From the NCBI GenBank assembly GCA_022315425.1, contig JAIUPT010000016.1:310001-374000 (forward strand): 64,000 nt of DNA. The letters are read 5' to 3'. The DNA is from Pseudevernia furfuracea (lineage: Eukaryota; Ascomycota; Lecanoromycetes; Lecanorales; Parmeliaceae). Shown here piece by piece: positions 44,598 through 58,056 of the stretch. The notes beneath the pieces were generated by a model. The model was given only the letters and a program-made list of their open reading frames with translations. It was not told the origin of the DNA and made no database searches. Within the stretch, counting starts at the first letter, position 1. Every line of letters begins with the position of its first letter. A program made the position numbers and the translations under genes.

Positions 44598-47537
44598 CTA
44601 TAGTTTGTCGTAGTACTGCCAAAATACGTTAGCCGGGAGGCGGTTGACAAGAACTGGGGAATGACTTACGTTCTCAACACCAGGGACAACTTCTTTGATA
44701 CCCTTTCTCTTTCGCATCGTTTGCACAATCTGACCTGGCTTCGTGGACGGATCAAGAGGCGAACCACCAGGTAAGATTTGCCAATGGTCGAACACCAATT
44801 GAGGGAAAGCCTGTCCGCCAGTATGCGAGCGCAAGTCAGCGGTGAAGCCGAAAGATTCATTGACCGGCAAATAGGCCTTGACGTTGAAAAGAGGCGTTCC
44901 GGGTCGCTGTTCTTCTGAGAAGACGTGGCCTCGTCTTCGGGTAAGCACACCATAGATACCGCCCATGGCTTGCTCGGGGACCTGAATTTCAACCAGGTAA
45001 ACGGGCTCAAGAATACCAGGGTCAGCAAGGAGAGCTGCAGCATACAACACACGACGGGTAGTAGGGATCAGCTGCCCACCACCACGGTGGATAGCGTCAG
45101 TGTGTAGCGTGACATCCATAATGTTGAAACGGACCGACCGCATGGGCTCCTCAGCAACAGGACCTTCTTTCGTCGCCCATTGGAAGCCGGAGACGACGGA
45201 ATCCTTGATTTCATTTAGGTATTGCACAGCTTTGGTTTGATCAACAAGCAAGTTGGCGCCAGTCGTCTCAGGACCAAAACACCAGATCTTTCGCGCGTCT
45301 GTAACATCCCAGCCATGGTCATCGGCCAAGACACGAGCACGAGCCTTGATATCATCACGAGGACTAATTTTGCCAGATTCGATGTCTCTAGAGACCTCTT
45401 CTTCCAATGGCTGTGCCGTGACATAAAGACGATTGTGCTTGTTTGGAGATTTCGACAAGGCAGTCATACTTGAAACTCCACCAACAGATTCACGGTAGGA
45501 CACAACAGGATCTGAGATACGGAGAGGAATACCAGCATGATCTTCTTCTAGATCTTTGAGGCAAATCTCCAGATGCAGCTCTCCAGCACCAGCCACGATG
45601 TGCTCACCTGCCTCATTGATATAGGCCAGGACGCAAGGGTCTGACTTTGAAAGGCGCTTGAGACCCTCCACAAGCTTCGGCAGATCATTGGCGTTCTTCA
45701 CCTCCACGGATCGTTGCACGACAGGGGAGACAGAGAACTTCATGACTTTAAGGTTGTGGGCGGTCTCCGATGTCGTAAGAGTACCAGACTTGAGTAGGAA
45801 CTGGTCTACACCAACCAATCCGAGAATGTTACCAGCTGGAACATCTTCAATTGGCTCAATATTACGGCCCATCATGAGAATGGTGCGTTGAATGGCCTTA
45901 ATGAATAAGTCCTCCTTTTTACCAGGGGTATAGTTGGGGCCTTGGATGCGGACTTTCAAGCCAGACCTCACTGTACCGGAGAAAACGCGTCCAAAGGCGT
46001 AGAAACGGCCCTTGTCAGAGGTCGGCACCATTTTGGAAACGTAAAGCATGAGTGGGGCCTTGGGATCGCAGTCTCGAATGCCAATACACGACTCATCGTC
46101 AGGAGGACCTTCGTAGAGTGTTGCCGCACGGTACTTCTGCGCAGTCACGGGAGAGGGCAGGTGTATAACCATCATCTCCAGGAGAGCGTCTGCAGCAGGC
46201 AAGAATTTTCGCATGACGACTTTGAGCAGCTGTTTGCCCTCCAGATCCTTCTCTTCACCAGAAAGCTTGATTTCGAGCTTTGTCAACAGAGTTGAGATCT
46301 CGTCCTTCTTGAAGTTCATGATCGCGCCGAAGATCTTGAAAATTGGGTCGAGTATAAACTGGTTGAAGGCACGCTCTAGGGGTTGGCCTTCGTGCTCCCC
46401 AACCTTGGTCCATTTCTTGGTCTTTGGGTTGACGTAGTTGTCGCCCTGTAGTAGCATTTAGCTTGATGATGACCCAATTGAAGGGTCTGCTACATACCCA
46501 TAGACGCTCCATCATCTTGGACTTGTCGACCCCGAATTTCTTGGCATATTTGACGGCGAATTGGCGGACAGTGAACCCCCATCCGTGAAGACCAGACCCG
46601 AAAGCCACAGTGCCGTGATAGGGCTGAACCTGGACATCTCCGAGTGCTTTGTCGAAGTATGTGGAAATGACTACGTTGACAGACTCGATGGTTCTTGAAA
46701 AAGATTGGTACAAGTCCTCTTTCGAGACCTGGAGCTCAAGAAGGGCGCGGTCGACCTTGTTGACAATACAGACAGGTTTAATCCGCTCACCAAGGGCCTG
46801 TCGAAGCACGGTCTCGGTTTGGACACACACACCTTCGACACAGTCGACTACAACGAGAGCACCGTCGGTAACACGGAGAGCAGCAGTAACTTCGGACGAG
46901 AAATCAACGTGACCGGGAGAATCAATCAAGTTGATCAGGAAATCGTTTCCCTCGACCTTTTGAGGGATATCCTTTAGGTCATCCTCATCAGCCATATGTG
47001 AGTAAAGCGAGATGGCAGTTGACTTGATAGTAATGCATCGATCCTGCTCATCCTTGCGGGTATCCGTAAAACGCTGCTCTCCGGCTTTGGCGGCGGAGAT
47101 AATACCGGCGCGCTGGACAAGAGAATCGGTAAGGGTAGATTTTCCGTGGTCGACTATCAAGATGCGCGGTGAGTGAAGGGTTGGACAAAGAATTGTGAAG
47201 GTGTAGTCTTACCGTGGGCAATGACCGACATGTTTCGGATATTTGCCGGCTTGTCCATGAGCGCACGGATCTAGAGAACTGTCAGCCATCCTGCGAACGA
47301 CCAGAGCTATCAAGCCCAGGCTTTGCGTATACCTCTTCCACGGTAAAGCTGGGAAAATCAGAGTATCAGCCATATATTCTAACATGCTGATAGCAAGGGC
47401 GTGAGATCTCGTGCGGATTTTGCACGTCAAAGCTGCCGCTGAAGCGTTGCAGCATTTCAACAGCTCACAAGACTGTGAAAAGGGCATCTTGACTCCCTCT
47501 GCCTATGTTGTACTTTGGGAATGACTTACTTGACCAT
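44598..47537 (-). CDS. EF2: Translation elongation factor 2
   Basis: Six exons: 47537-47530, 47348-47333, 47270-47213, 47153-46498, 46445-44670, 44615-44598; 843 residues, the usual eEF2 length. The first two coding exons are only 8 and 16 nt (M V N F T V E E). GTPase motifs are AHVDHGKST (about 26-34), DSPGH and NKVD. The eEF2 kinase-type region RFTDTRKDEQDRCITIKS is near residue 55. DAIHRGGGQ places the diphthamide histidine at 699, as in yeast. It catalyses GTP-dependent ribosome translocation in the cytosol. The last intron (44669-44616) is 54 bp and in frame without a stop. I splice it because the result ends VENYYDKL, the conserved eEF2 tail. As a highly expressed gene it should have a strong promoter upstream of 47537. 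Confidence 0.97.
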
Positions 47538-48204
47538 CTTGGCGGATTTCTTCTGAACGGCTTCGAGATTTTTGTATGAGGTATTACCCCGCTGTGTAGG
47601 ACCGAGGGCTCGCTCGACCTGTGATGCTGAATCTGGTGAACGATGGAGAGTTTCGGAGAAGGAGGTAGAGGGTTGAAAGGTTATAAAATGTCTTCTGCAG
47701 TGGTGTAGAAAGGTGAGGGAGGTAAGAAGGTAGAGTAACTGTGGGATTTAATTGATTAACAAGCTCGCACTAAAATCTTGCCCCGCCCTCGCTTGACATT
47801 TGTGCGCTAATGTACAACAGTCATACCTAAGGTACTCAAGGTAGTGGGCAAAGAGTCACCAGAGTGAAAGAGTCATGCCCGCCCCTGGGAGTCAGAGATG
47901 AGAATCAACTGCAAGATTTCGTCTTCAACAACTCATAGCACTCTATTTCTATGAGTCACAGGCCAAGAAACAGACTGGAGCTTTTAGAATCTTGGTCATC
48001 TATCCACTGTGATTGTTCATATTAACAAGCTATATGGTACAAGCAAAGCGCTATTATATGCATGGATGGGTATCTAGTCATCAAAAAGCGAAGCCCAAAC
48101 TCCCGACAACTTTTCTCGAGCTCTAGCAGACGCCAGGACCACCTCTTTTGTTGATGCACACACGGAAGACTCCTGAACAATGCTTTCTTATCTAATCACG
48201 CAGA
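47538..48204. promoter_or_regulatory. EF2 promoter region
   Basis: 667 bp between the EF2 start and the Csf1 stop, both minus strand. It contains the perfect 11-bp palindrome TACCTAAGGTA at 47824-47834. The stretch just 5' of the EF2 start is not unusual. Confidence 0.55.
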
Positions 48205-51200
48205 CTACGAGGAGCCCAAAATCTTCGAGTAAGCGTCATCCACTTCTTTGGCGACTTCTAGAAGTGCCACAATGACTATCTGGTGAGTCAGGTTTGGTAA
48301 CCTGTCTCTATGAAGTCCGATCCACTCCAGCGGTGGCGTCGCTTCGCCCATGTCTCTCAACTGTGGTGTTTCAATGATAGGTGGCTGTAGAGCTGTGTAC
48401 TGATACTTCGATTGAGGCACATTTACAACTGCTGTGATTTTCTCTTGTCCGCCGTCACCAGGTCTCGGACTTCCATCTTCTCCTTCGAGCCGAGGTCCGC
48501 CTGTTATTTGGACAGCGGACTGTGGTAGAGGTTTTCCTAGGCGCTGTGCCAAGGAACGGGCATGACTGGTCCACATACCTCGAATGTAGCTGATCCGAGA
48601 GTAATTCCAGCCCACATCGACCTTGCCTTGGAAAGAACTTTTGAATATGTAATCGATGTGGGTCGATTCAGGGCTCTGCCACGTCTCCATACTCGCTACC
48701 AGCTTTGGCACTTTTAGAATGGTACCACCCCGAGAATTTGTTGCAGAGGCCACAACGTCTACCATCGAGACTTCACCCAATGTCCTCGGAACGCTAGCCT
48801 GAGTAACGCTCGCGAGTGCGACGCGAAGTTGCCCCAGAGTCATGCCAAGGGTGGAATGGATCTTTTCGTGTTCCACGACAACCGCAAAGCGAGCTGAAGC
48901 ATCGAATGCTTCCAATTTGAAGATCTGACTGTCGACGAAGGTGCTGGGGAAAGCTCCTATGTTGACCGACTTGAGCGTGACCACCACATTGGTTTGAAGC
49001 CGCAGGGGCGATCTGTTGGTTTCTGCGCCCGTGTTTTCTTGCCTCTTTACAACTGCACGAATAACCAGGGGGTTGATAGAAGAGTTCCGCCGCAGGAACT
49101 TCTCAATGTCCCTGAGAGATGTCTCATACGCCGTTAGCTTTTCCTGATATAGTCGCTGAAAAGCTTGGTATAAAGCAATAGCTTGCGAAGCGCTGTTAGT
49201 GGTGCAGAATACCCGCACTTTCTCACCATCAAGAACGCCAACTATTCTGTCAAGGCCGACGTTCTGGAGATCCCTGACGTTGTACATTAAAAATTCAAAA
49301 ATGGTGACTTCTGCGATTAAGAAGGCTTGATAGTCGAACGAAGCCTTGACTCGCAGATCAGCAAAGGCCAGAGAGGCTTGTATCAAAGGCGTCTGACTGT
49401 GCGTTTTCTCTATAACTGGCCATTGTATTGACGTGCGCACTTTGAAGTGTTGCAATTCGACGAAGCCACTCATTCTGCCCGTGCTGTTGATTGCCATCTT
49501 TTCGAATCCTAGACACAAATTCTGCTCCCAATTTGACGTCTTCTTGGACGAGATCCAGAAGCCGGTGACAATGAAGGCAGATTTACCTAGCGACTGTCCC
49601 AAATCCAGCTGGACATCGAGCTCAGCAATGGAGACCGTGGCGTTCCAAGGGAACGCACCCGCCGCAGCGATGTGCTGGTAGCGTTGCACAGTGAAGGCCT
49701 GAGGTTCTGAGGCCGGCACAGTCGTAGCAGCGGAAGAAGATCGTCGGATCTCTGGTGGCACCCATATCTCGCGGAACAGCAAGAAGTCCTGCGATTGTTT
49801 CGCGTTAACCTGGGCTTTCATCGGGCTGATGTTGACAATCGCAGAAATTCCATTGGCGGTGCTGACGTGCTTGCTGTTCATCAAGGATACGACAATCGAA
49901 TCGACTCCAAAATTGCCTGTTGACTCTCGCGAGTAGACATGCTGTACAGACACATGTAGCCTAGTAAAAGCAGCAGACATCGTGAAGAATCTTCCGTGCT
50001 CATTTGACTGGACGGTATTCACGGTGATATAAATATCCTCGAAACGTGCAGTCGCTGCGACACGTGCAATAGGCTGGCAGCTTAGGCTAAAATCCTGCCT
50101 GCAGATGCGAAGACCCAAATTGAGTTTGCAGTTACCAAAGATTGCAACCGGATCTGCGCCGCGGAGTCTCTCATCACCAAGGAACTTCGGCTGAGGGAGG
50201 CTAGGCTTGGACGCCTGTTCTTGTTCGCCAGAGTCTCCAACAACGTCCTTGACACTTGATGAAATTTCCATGATCAATGGCACAATCGTCGGATACAAGA
50301 TATTTGAAGATGCGTCGATCTTCATTTCCGCGTTGAGAGATTGATCATCGGGCCCTCCGTTCCGATACTCGAGCTTAAAGGCGATCCCAGGCGCTCGCAG
50401 GGTTGTACTGCTGTTGTTTGCATTGTCTGGGGTAAATTGATTGTAACGACCGTGTTGTGGAAGCCGCGCGCCTCGAAAGACATTCAGAGCCAATGAATGA
50501 GCGTCTGCAAGGCTTCGGCCTTGCACAAATACCACAGCGCCTGCAAAATCGGCGTCTACAAGGAGGGAAGCAAGTTTCTTGTCGCTGAACAACGCCTTTC
50601 TCTGATTGCCACCCGTAGTAGCTGATGCATTCCAATCCGAAGTCTCTGTTCGCACTTGCTGGATTGACAGGGCAATGGAGCGTCGCAGATCGCTCGCCGG
50701 CAGAATGAATTGCGACGTTAGCCGAAGGTCCAGAGATTTGCCGGCAGCTTGGAAGGCTAGCCTGCGATCTTGTCCTGTAGATACATAGGCCACGTTGAAA
50801 ACTACCTCTGGGAGAAGGGCTGAGTTCTGGGATCGAGCGGTCGATGCTTTTGAATGAGGGACCATTTGCAGCTGAAAGTCCTGAATGAGCAAGCGAGCTG
50901 CGTTGTCCTTCCTGGTGGAAAGATCAATTTTGGCGAAGGAAAGGATAAGATCCTCAGGCTCCCGACCTGGCGAAATGGGTATAGAGCTTCCGATCTTCCA
51001 CGCGACACAAATATTTGTCATCTGCAAGGAATACATCGAATTGAAAAGAGCAGCCCTTCCAGTTTTACCGGGACCTTCATCTTTCGGCACAGTAGTAAGA
51101 TCTGCAGTATTCCTGCGCAGTCTTGCATGCCCAAACCTTCTTAAGGTTTGGACTTCATGTGACAAATCGACGGTCCTGAGCGTATCTTGCAAATGAGCAA

Positions 51201-54200
51201 GTATGGCTACTGTAACAGAAGCGGTATCTGTATAGGCATTGATCTGGAGGCTGCTACTTTCGATTTGGTAAGCACGGACGAGTTCACCTTGGTCGTTCGG
51301 CTTCGACGTGCTTCTCATGACAGCCCCAATTGCTACATCACCACACGCATGCACCTGGTCATTGTCAAAGCGCAAGAGTTTCAGCTGTATGCCTTTGAGT
51401 TGAACCTCCGTTTCGGGAAATTTCATTACGGCTCCATGGCCCAAATCTCTGTTGGTTATTTTCAATTGTACACGGCCCATCTTTACTTGCAGTTGAGCTC
51501 CCGGTGCAATAGACAAAGCGTCTGACGTATTGGCATGTACAGCTAGACTCAACAAAGTAACATACGCATTGTATATGATTGGCTCCGATGACAACTCTTC
51601 ATTGCGAGATTTCGTCATGCCGAAGATTTGCTTATACCGATCTTGAACTGACGAGGCACCCTCAACTATATTTTCTGCAAGGTTGGCCATTTCTGGTCGA
51701 TTGACAGTAGTGAGTATGGCATGCACAGCCGATGCATCAAAGACGATGCTCTCGACTAAAGTATTCAACAACACCGACTTCTGGCTTGGGCCCAGATTTA
51801 CACCAAGACGAACATTGACAGGGGGCATGTGCAAAGTGGACAGCTCATTCGAGGCATCGTTCGCAGAGGATTTGAAGACGTGAGAATGCTCCTTGAGATC
51901 GATGTCTACTACACGGTCATATCTTCCACGCAGCGCTGATCTGAACGAAGTGCGAGCTCCTTCACCACGAATCTGATACGTCAAAGATGGCAGCATTTTC
52001 AGGCTTATCAGATAGGAGTCAAGGGACAAAGCGACATGGGCTTCAAGAAGGCCGGCAGGATCTTGGTAGGCGACTGTCGATCGGGCAGGAGGACTGGCAA
52101 GCTGTAGTGACTTCACCCATTGGTTAATGTGTGCCACTTCGTGTTTCAAGACGCTGTCGGCAACCTCGATGAGCTCTAATGGATTCGCCAAAATTAAGAA
52201 AGACACGTCTTCGCCGGAGCCAACAACTTTCCACGGTTTCTCGGCGATTCCATCAGTTGTGCCACCTTTAGAGCCAAAGACTCTCGGCCGTCGCAGCTTA
52301 TATAGAGTCAGATTCGTAGACTGACGTTGGATCTCTGAGGTCGCTGCATCGGCATCCATGAGTACACTTAATAGCGACATTTTCGAGTCAGCGCCCTCTT
52401 GCAAGGAGACGATGGAGATGCAGAGACCTTGGCAGAGCGAGATCACTTTCAGGTTTTTCGTATCCAGAGTAAGAATGCTGACACCCGAGGACACTGCAAG
52501 GTGCAAGCAAGAGTCTTGGGGTGGTAAATGAGAAGCGGCTTTAAGGCTGCTTGTGTTCTTCCGGTATGGACTCTGTGTAGCCTGAACGGTCTCGACCAGG
52601 TCTTCAATAAGCTCCAACAAAGCCCAATGTAGACGGACGGCGACCTTGGCACAGTGTAATTGAATCGTCGACCTTGTCGAACGAGACGGTTGCAAACTAG
52701 AAGAGACACCTCGGTGTATATTTTGTTGGTGTAGAGCAACACTGACAATTATTTTTTCGATTGCCACTTCATTTTGACTCGGCCCTGGCTCGACAAGGAT
52801 TTGGATAGCTCCTGCCCGAAGGGTAGCTTTCGTAGGTGTCGGCTTTTGGAGATCTCGTGCAGGTAAAGTCAGCAACTGACCGAACACTCTTTGCATCAAG
52901 AGGCTTGATCGTACATGCGCCAAGTCCCACGTACGCCAGTGGTCGAAGCTCGCGATGACCCGACTTCCAGCGTCCTCCGGACATGAGGCCAATTTATGAA
53001 CACATTGCGCGTAAATTTTTTCCCGAGAATGAGCCGGCAGACAATGATGTATATAGCGAAGACGGGACATCATTTTCCAGGAGTCACTGGTCCTAAGGTG
53101 GTGAGAGGCGCTACGCAAGACATATGAAGCCCTGGTCAGGAACGGCGGATCTGGGACGTCTTTTCCCTCAACAGTAAGCAGTAGCACCAAGAGTCGAAGG
53201 CGCGACTTTCGTTCTTGTTCGATATTCCTGAAACGCTGGGCGAAGTCCTCGGACATGACCAAAGTCTGCTGGACTAGCGACGAGATGTAGTCGACTTTCC
53301 TGCTGGCAGTCTCGATCTTAAGAGTCTGAAACTGCAATTCAGCAGCTGAGGTTGCGCCGCGCCACATCCAAGCCACTGAGTCCCGCATAGAAAGGCTTAT
53401 GATGGCTTGATCTTCTGCGTTATTGCTCCTAGATTCCCTTGCTGAGCAGATCATCCGATCAAGGACTACGTGGAAGGAAGATTGGGAAGACGGCGTGACG
53501 TCGGACAGGTTTTGAGAGGATCTTGCAGTCACAGCGAGGTTCTCCAGGATCACGTCGTAACGCTCGTTGAGCCTAGTATCATTTGGCTTGCTCTTATCTG
53601 TGCTAATAAATCTCGCACCCACCAAAGGTACAAAGATCCTGACGTCGGAAATTCCGGCGCCTTCCGTGCGTTTCGCTTCGGCACTTAAGACTTCTGTCAT
53701 TGCACCAAGCTGCAAGGTATCTAAAAGGGCCACAGCATCGGTAGTCTGAAAGCGTGCAAGCAGCTGGGTCACAACCAGAAGTGCTTTAGGTGTACACAAA
53801 GTCCGAACGCCTTGGCCCACATTGATCAAGAAGCTGGACTGTTCCGACCTGTGATCCGAGATATGAGGCCTAGGAATGTCCGAAGCATTACTGTCGATTA
53901 CAAAAGCATCAGAGAGCGAATGCTTCGGCGAAAGCGGTACATCGCTGAGGTCTGGTTGTACCGCAAGGAGAGGAAAATATGGTTGTTTGTAGGGGCTACT
54001 GAAAGCCAGGCCCGATTGAGTGAAATCATCTTGCTTCATTGAAGAGTTGGTGTGAGAGTCTCGCTGTGCTAGGAGCGACGTGGCTCCCTTTTTCACACGG
54101 CTTTGGATTGCAGGATGTTGCTCCGTGCCCTGGAAACCGTAACGCGGGCCTCTTGCTTGCCTTTGCTGCCGATGCAATGCTATCTTGCGCCTATCGTCCT

Positions 54201-57200
54201 TGCCCTGTTTTGATGAGGCTGTGCTTAGGAACGAACTTCTACGGCTAGACGCTTTTGCCGGCAAGCCTGTGCCTGACATCACAGAGGATTCATCAGCCGA
54301 TATACCAGCTGGTGTTGATAATGGTTCGGGCATGGAGGGAAACGTCATTGCGGGTGGCCTGGACTTTGTCGGTCGAGTGGGTACTCCCGAAGCACCAGGT
54401 TGGTCTTGTTCGAGGAGGAGCCACGGAACTCGACGTGTTCTTGTATCGTGCAGCGCAATGTGGTTTTGTTGCAAATGACGGTCCACATTAAAGTCTAACT
54501 TGCGCTTGAATTTACTTATTTCCAATGAGAGCTTCACGTATGCATGAGCATTGGCGACAGATTTTTGGAGGCTTCGGTCTGACACACCATGTGCATCCAT
54601 TACACTCAGAGCCAGATCTGGCACGAGGAGGTACAAGTGATCGGAGAATTGTGAGCCCGCCCTATCGTTGTACTCAATTTTCACCTCTTGAGTACTCAGC
54701 AGGAAGGCCGTTTGGTCGATTCGTAGTCCAATGAGGACTGATCGTACTCGAGCACGCAGAAATGTAACGTCATGTATTACTGATGGATTTAAAGGGGGCA
54801 GGGCATTCTCAGCGTCGTCGAACGACAAGGTGAAACATCTGAGTGCCATTGAGAGACAGTGTAAGAAGTCGACCGAAAGTTCACCTCGTACGTATCCAAT
54901 GTCGAAGTCCCAATTGCAGACATATGTTGGCTCCGTAGGAGGCAAGCCGAACAGTCGATGACCAAAGACCTCAAGACCATCAACGAAAACTTGTGTACAC
55001 GAATAGGATTCAGGATCGGGTTGGCGTGGCTCAGCAAGGGACGTGTGCGAGATCGCAATAGGACTGAACGTGGTGGCAAGATCCATATAGTAATTGGTGA
55101 TGCGAAGATCCGCGACTATTGATACGATCTCCAGCTTAACGTTCCTTTCGGACGAGTAGAGATGAGCAGGAAGAAGCGCACACAAATCCTCTGCAGCAAT
55201 ACCCAGAATGACATCTAGGTCGTTGCTGAGGCGGCTGTGCTGTCCTGAAGCTGGATCCTGAATATTCTGTCCTTCGGCTATATTGATCTGAGTTTGATAC
55301 TCTTCTAGGGTGCGAAAATGTATGTCATCGCCGAAGTAATTGTCTTTAATTTTCATGAGGTATCGTATCAAGAAACCATAGACGTTAAATCGCGGCGCTA
55401 CACCAAGCACATTCAAGAGAAGAATGTCCGTCAAGCTGGGTGACGTAGTGGTGAAATAGTTGTACGATCCATCTATCTTGAGATCCTTCAGAGTGGCGAC
55501 ATCTGAACTATCTAAGTAGGTGTGCTGTGTATTGCGCGGTGGGGTCCGAAGCTCGAATCCTCCGTCCGTAGCCTCAATGTCAAACGTTACTCGATTACGT
55601 GCAGGGCGGAAACTCCTCGAGGGGATCACGAGATCAGCCTTCAGCTTCCGGCCCCAAACGACAATGAAAGTGTTGTCATCGAGATCTGATGGGGTATTGA
55701 TTATGTTTGAGTCATTAGCATTGAAGTACAACTTAAAATCAGCAAAACGTAGGCCGATGGAGTATTCGAATGGCACAAAGGTATGAAAATCTCCCATGGG
55801 ACCGGAAGTCCAATCGTTGATGAGGTCAGTCAATAAGAACATATGATCACGAAGCATAAAAAGCTCCAATGCGTTGTCTTTGATATCGACGTGCCACTGA
55901 CGCAAGGCATTCCAGCCCAAGGGATTGGAAAGATCACAGGATATGACCTGCGACTGGGACCGCCAAAGCAGGCCGTGGTTGACACTCGAAGACATTTCAA
56001 CTCCTTTGAGATCTAGATTGACGCGGTTTCTGTATCCACTGGACCTGGCCACTAGGTCTATAGCAAGACTGACTGTTGAATCAGGCAGAACTTTAATGTC
56101 TAGCCAGCCAAAAGGACGTACTTCCGGAGACTGGCTAACTTTCATGCCCTTGTTGGTCTTGGCATGGCCTTTCATTTTCTTTCTTTTGGCATCCGCCGCA
56201 TTTGAGGTGACAACACGTCCTTTCCATTTCCAGTCTTTCGAATCTTCTCGCGTTGGCACTCGGAGTGTAGTCTCTCCCTCTATCTCAAGCACGACTTTCA
56301 AAACAGTGCTAATTCGAGGCTGTCCGGGTTGCAGCTTTGCGGCTGGGGCAGCATCTTTGTAGAGCGTAGGGAAAAAAACAGCCTGCAAATCCGCACGCTG
56401 TCTATCAGCCCACGGACCGTAGCTAATAATCCCCCCCCAAACTTTCAGATCTATACCCCAATCAGGGGGAGCGTCCCCATTAATGTCCGTCTCGAACTCA
56501 GGTGTAGGATTATGAGTATTCTCTAGGGGCGGAACCACACCAGGAACATCCCAATAAATGCTCATCGAAATTTTTGGGGAGTCAACGATAGTAGGGAATG
56601 CGCCATACTCGAATGCTTTCCAACGCTCTTGTTCGATCAGGTCATCATCGTCGTCCAGATATCGAGTAAGCCCCAGCCACCGATTTTGCCCGAAGTTGCC
56701 AGCATTTTTGTCACTCGAGTTTAGAGGGTCGCCTGACTTTGGGCGCGCATGAGTCAGTGACTCGACAGAACCTCTATGATAAGGCACGAAATCACGGAAT
56801 GAGGTCCAAATATCGCGAAACCGCCTTCTGTGATCTGCATGTCCAAACCACCGGGATTTCTCCTCGAACGCTCCACTGCTCCTCGAAAATGCTTTAGCTC
56901 CCTCGCTCATATGTGACTCCGTGTAGTCTTTGTTGTGCTTGAACTCAACCACGGGATGAGAGAAGTCGAAATCGAACGTCTGTTTGTACTGATCAACGGC
57001 TCCAGAAGTCCGAGCGTCGATTTGCCCAGCGGCGCTGTCAAACTTAGCGGTGAGGATCGAACGTGTGTTCCAATTCCCCATTACAACGGCGCCTTTATTA
57101 CATTCAATCCTTACTGGAAGTATGTTCAATAAACCGGGCAGCGCGCTAGATTCAAAAGTCGTATAGTGAGCAGAGCTGTTGATAGATACTGATTTCGAAT

Positions 57201-58056
57201 ACGAGTCAGCAATGGTCTCATCAGCTTGGCACTCCTTTTCCTCATTTTGCTCGATCGATGAGGACGCATCCATTTTGTGGAACGAGTCGACAGTACTACG
57301 GTACTTGGGGGTCGAGTCCGGCTTGCTTATTTCCGCTGGCATTTCGGCCGAGGGACTAGCCCTTGCGTGGTCCAATTCTTCTTGACTTCTCATGCTTTGA
57401 AAGATAGCATCATAAGCTGGACTGCGATTGTAAATGAACCATTCTACACCTCGGCTTTTCACAAGCACTCTGCACGGCAGCCGCCGAGACTTTCTGTTTC
57501 CGCCGTTCTCCTCTGCCTTTCCGTTGGTCCTTCCTCCATCAGTGGTTTTAAAGTCATCAACCGAAGGCGCGGGTGCCTTGGACGCTCCATTCGAATTTTT
57601 GCAATCTAGCTCCTGAACATGACGTAGCCAGTATCTCCATGTGATATTGCCATCATGGATTAACACGGTCTCGTTCTGACCGTGGTAGCGCAAGCCTTTA
57701 AAGAATATACGACCCGCCAGAAGGGAGAATTGAAGCGCCTGGACATCAACGTAGACACGGTAGCGGTGCCAGGTATATGCTCTGATCCCGTATGAGACAA
57801 GGCTAGCGAATAGGCGATTGAAATAGAAGAGGAACAAGATAGCTCTGCAGAGGAAGTCAAATCCCAATTCTCTGAATATTGGGCGTGGGCACCTACAATA
57901 CAGAGGAGACGATATACCAGAGGAGGAAGACCCTGGGGTACTCGTCAGCTCTACTTCAAATGTCTTTCAAGTATCTTTCCACTTTGATTTTACGCACCAA
58001 TTGAATTGACCTTCATGGAGATTCAACGATCGCGCAGTTAGAGTATGCCCAGCCAT
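48205..58056 (-). CDS. CSF1: Csf1, bridge-like lipid transfer protein
   Basis: Three exons: 58056-57998, 57932-57897 and 57844-48205; 3244 residues, with 9640 nt in the last exon. The long frame alone has no ATG, only TTG near 57867, so I added two short exons that give MAGHTLTARSLNLHEGQFNW. These splice to a hydrophobic segment (about residues 20-40) reading into FLFYFNRLFASLVSYGIRAY, the hallmark Csf1 N-terminus. Another marker is NETVLIHDGNITWRYWLR. The family, BLTP1 in animals, forms long hydrophobic grooves that carry phospholipids between the endoplasmic reticulum and other membranes; yeast Csf1 is linked to cold growth and GPI-anchor lipid supply. The rest is beta-rich with low-complexity inserts (about 1230-1390). 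Donor GTAGGT and acceptor TGCAG frame intron 2. Confidence 0.93.

Noticed and set aside
57845..57867. TTG-initiated start of the long Csf1 frame
   Set aside because: TTG is not a normal fungal start, and the sequence is the pyrimidine tract of an intron (TTCCTCTGCAG). Two upstream exons give an ATG and the expected hydrophobic N-terminus.
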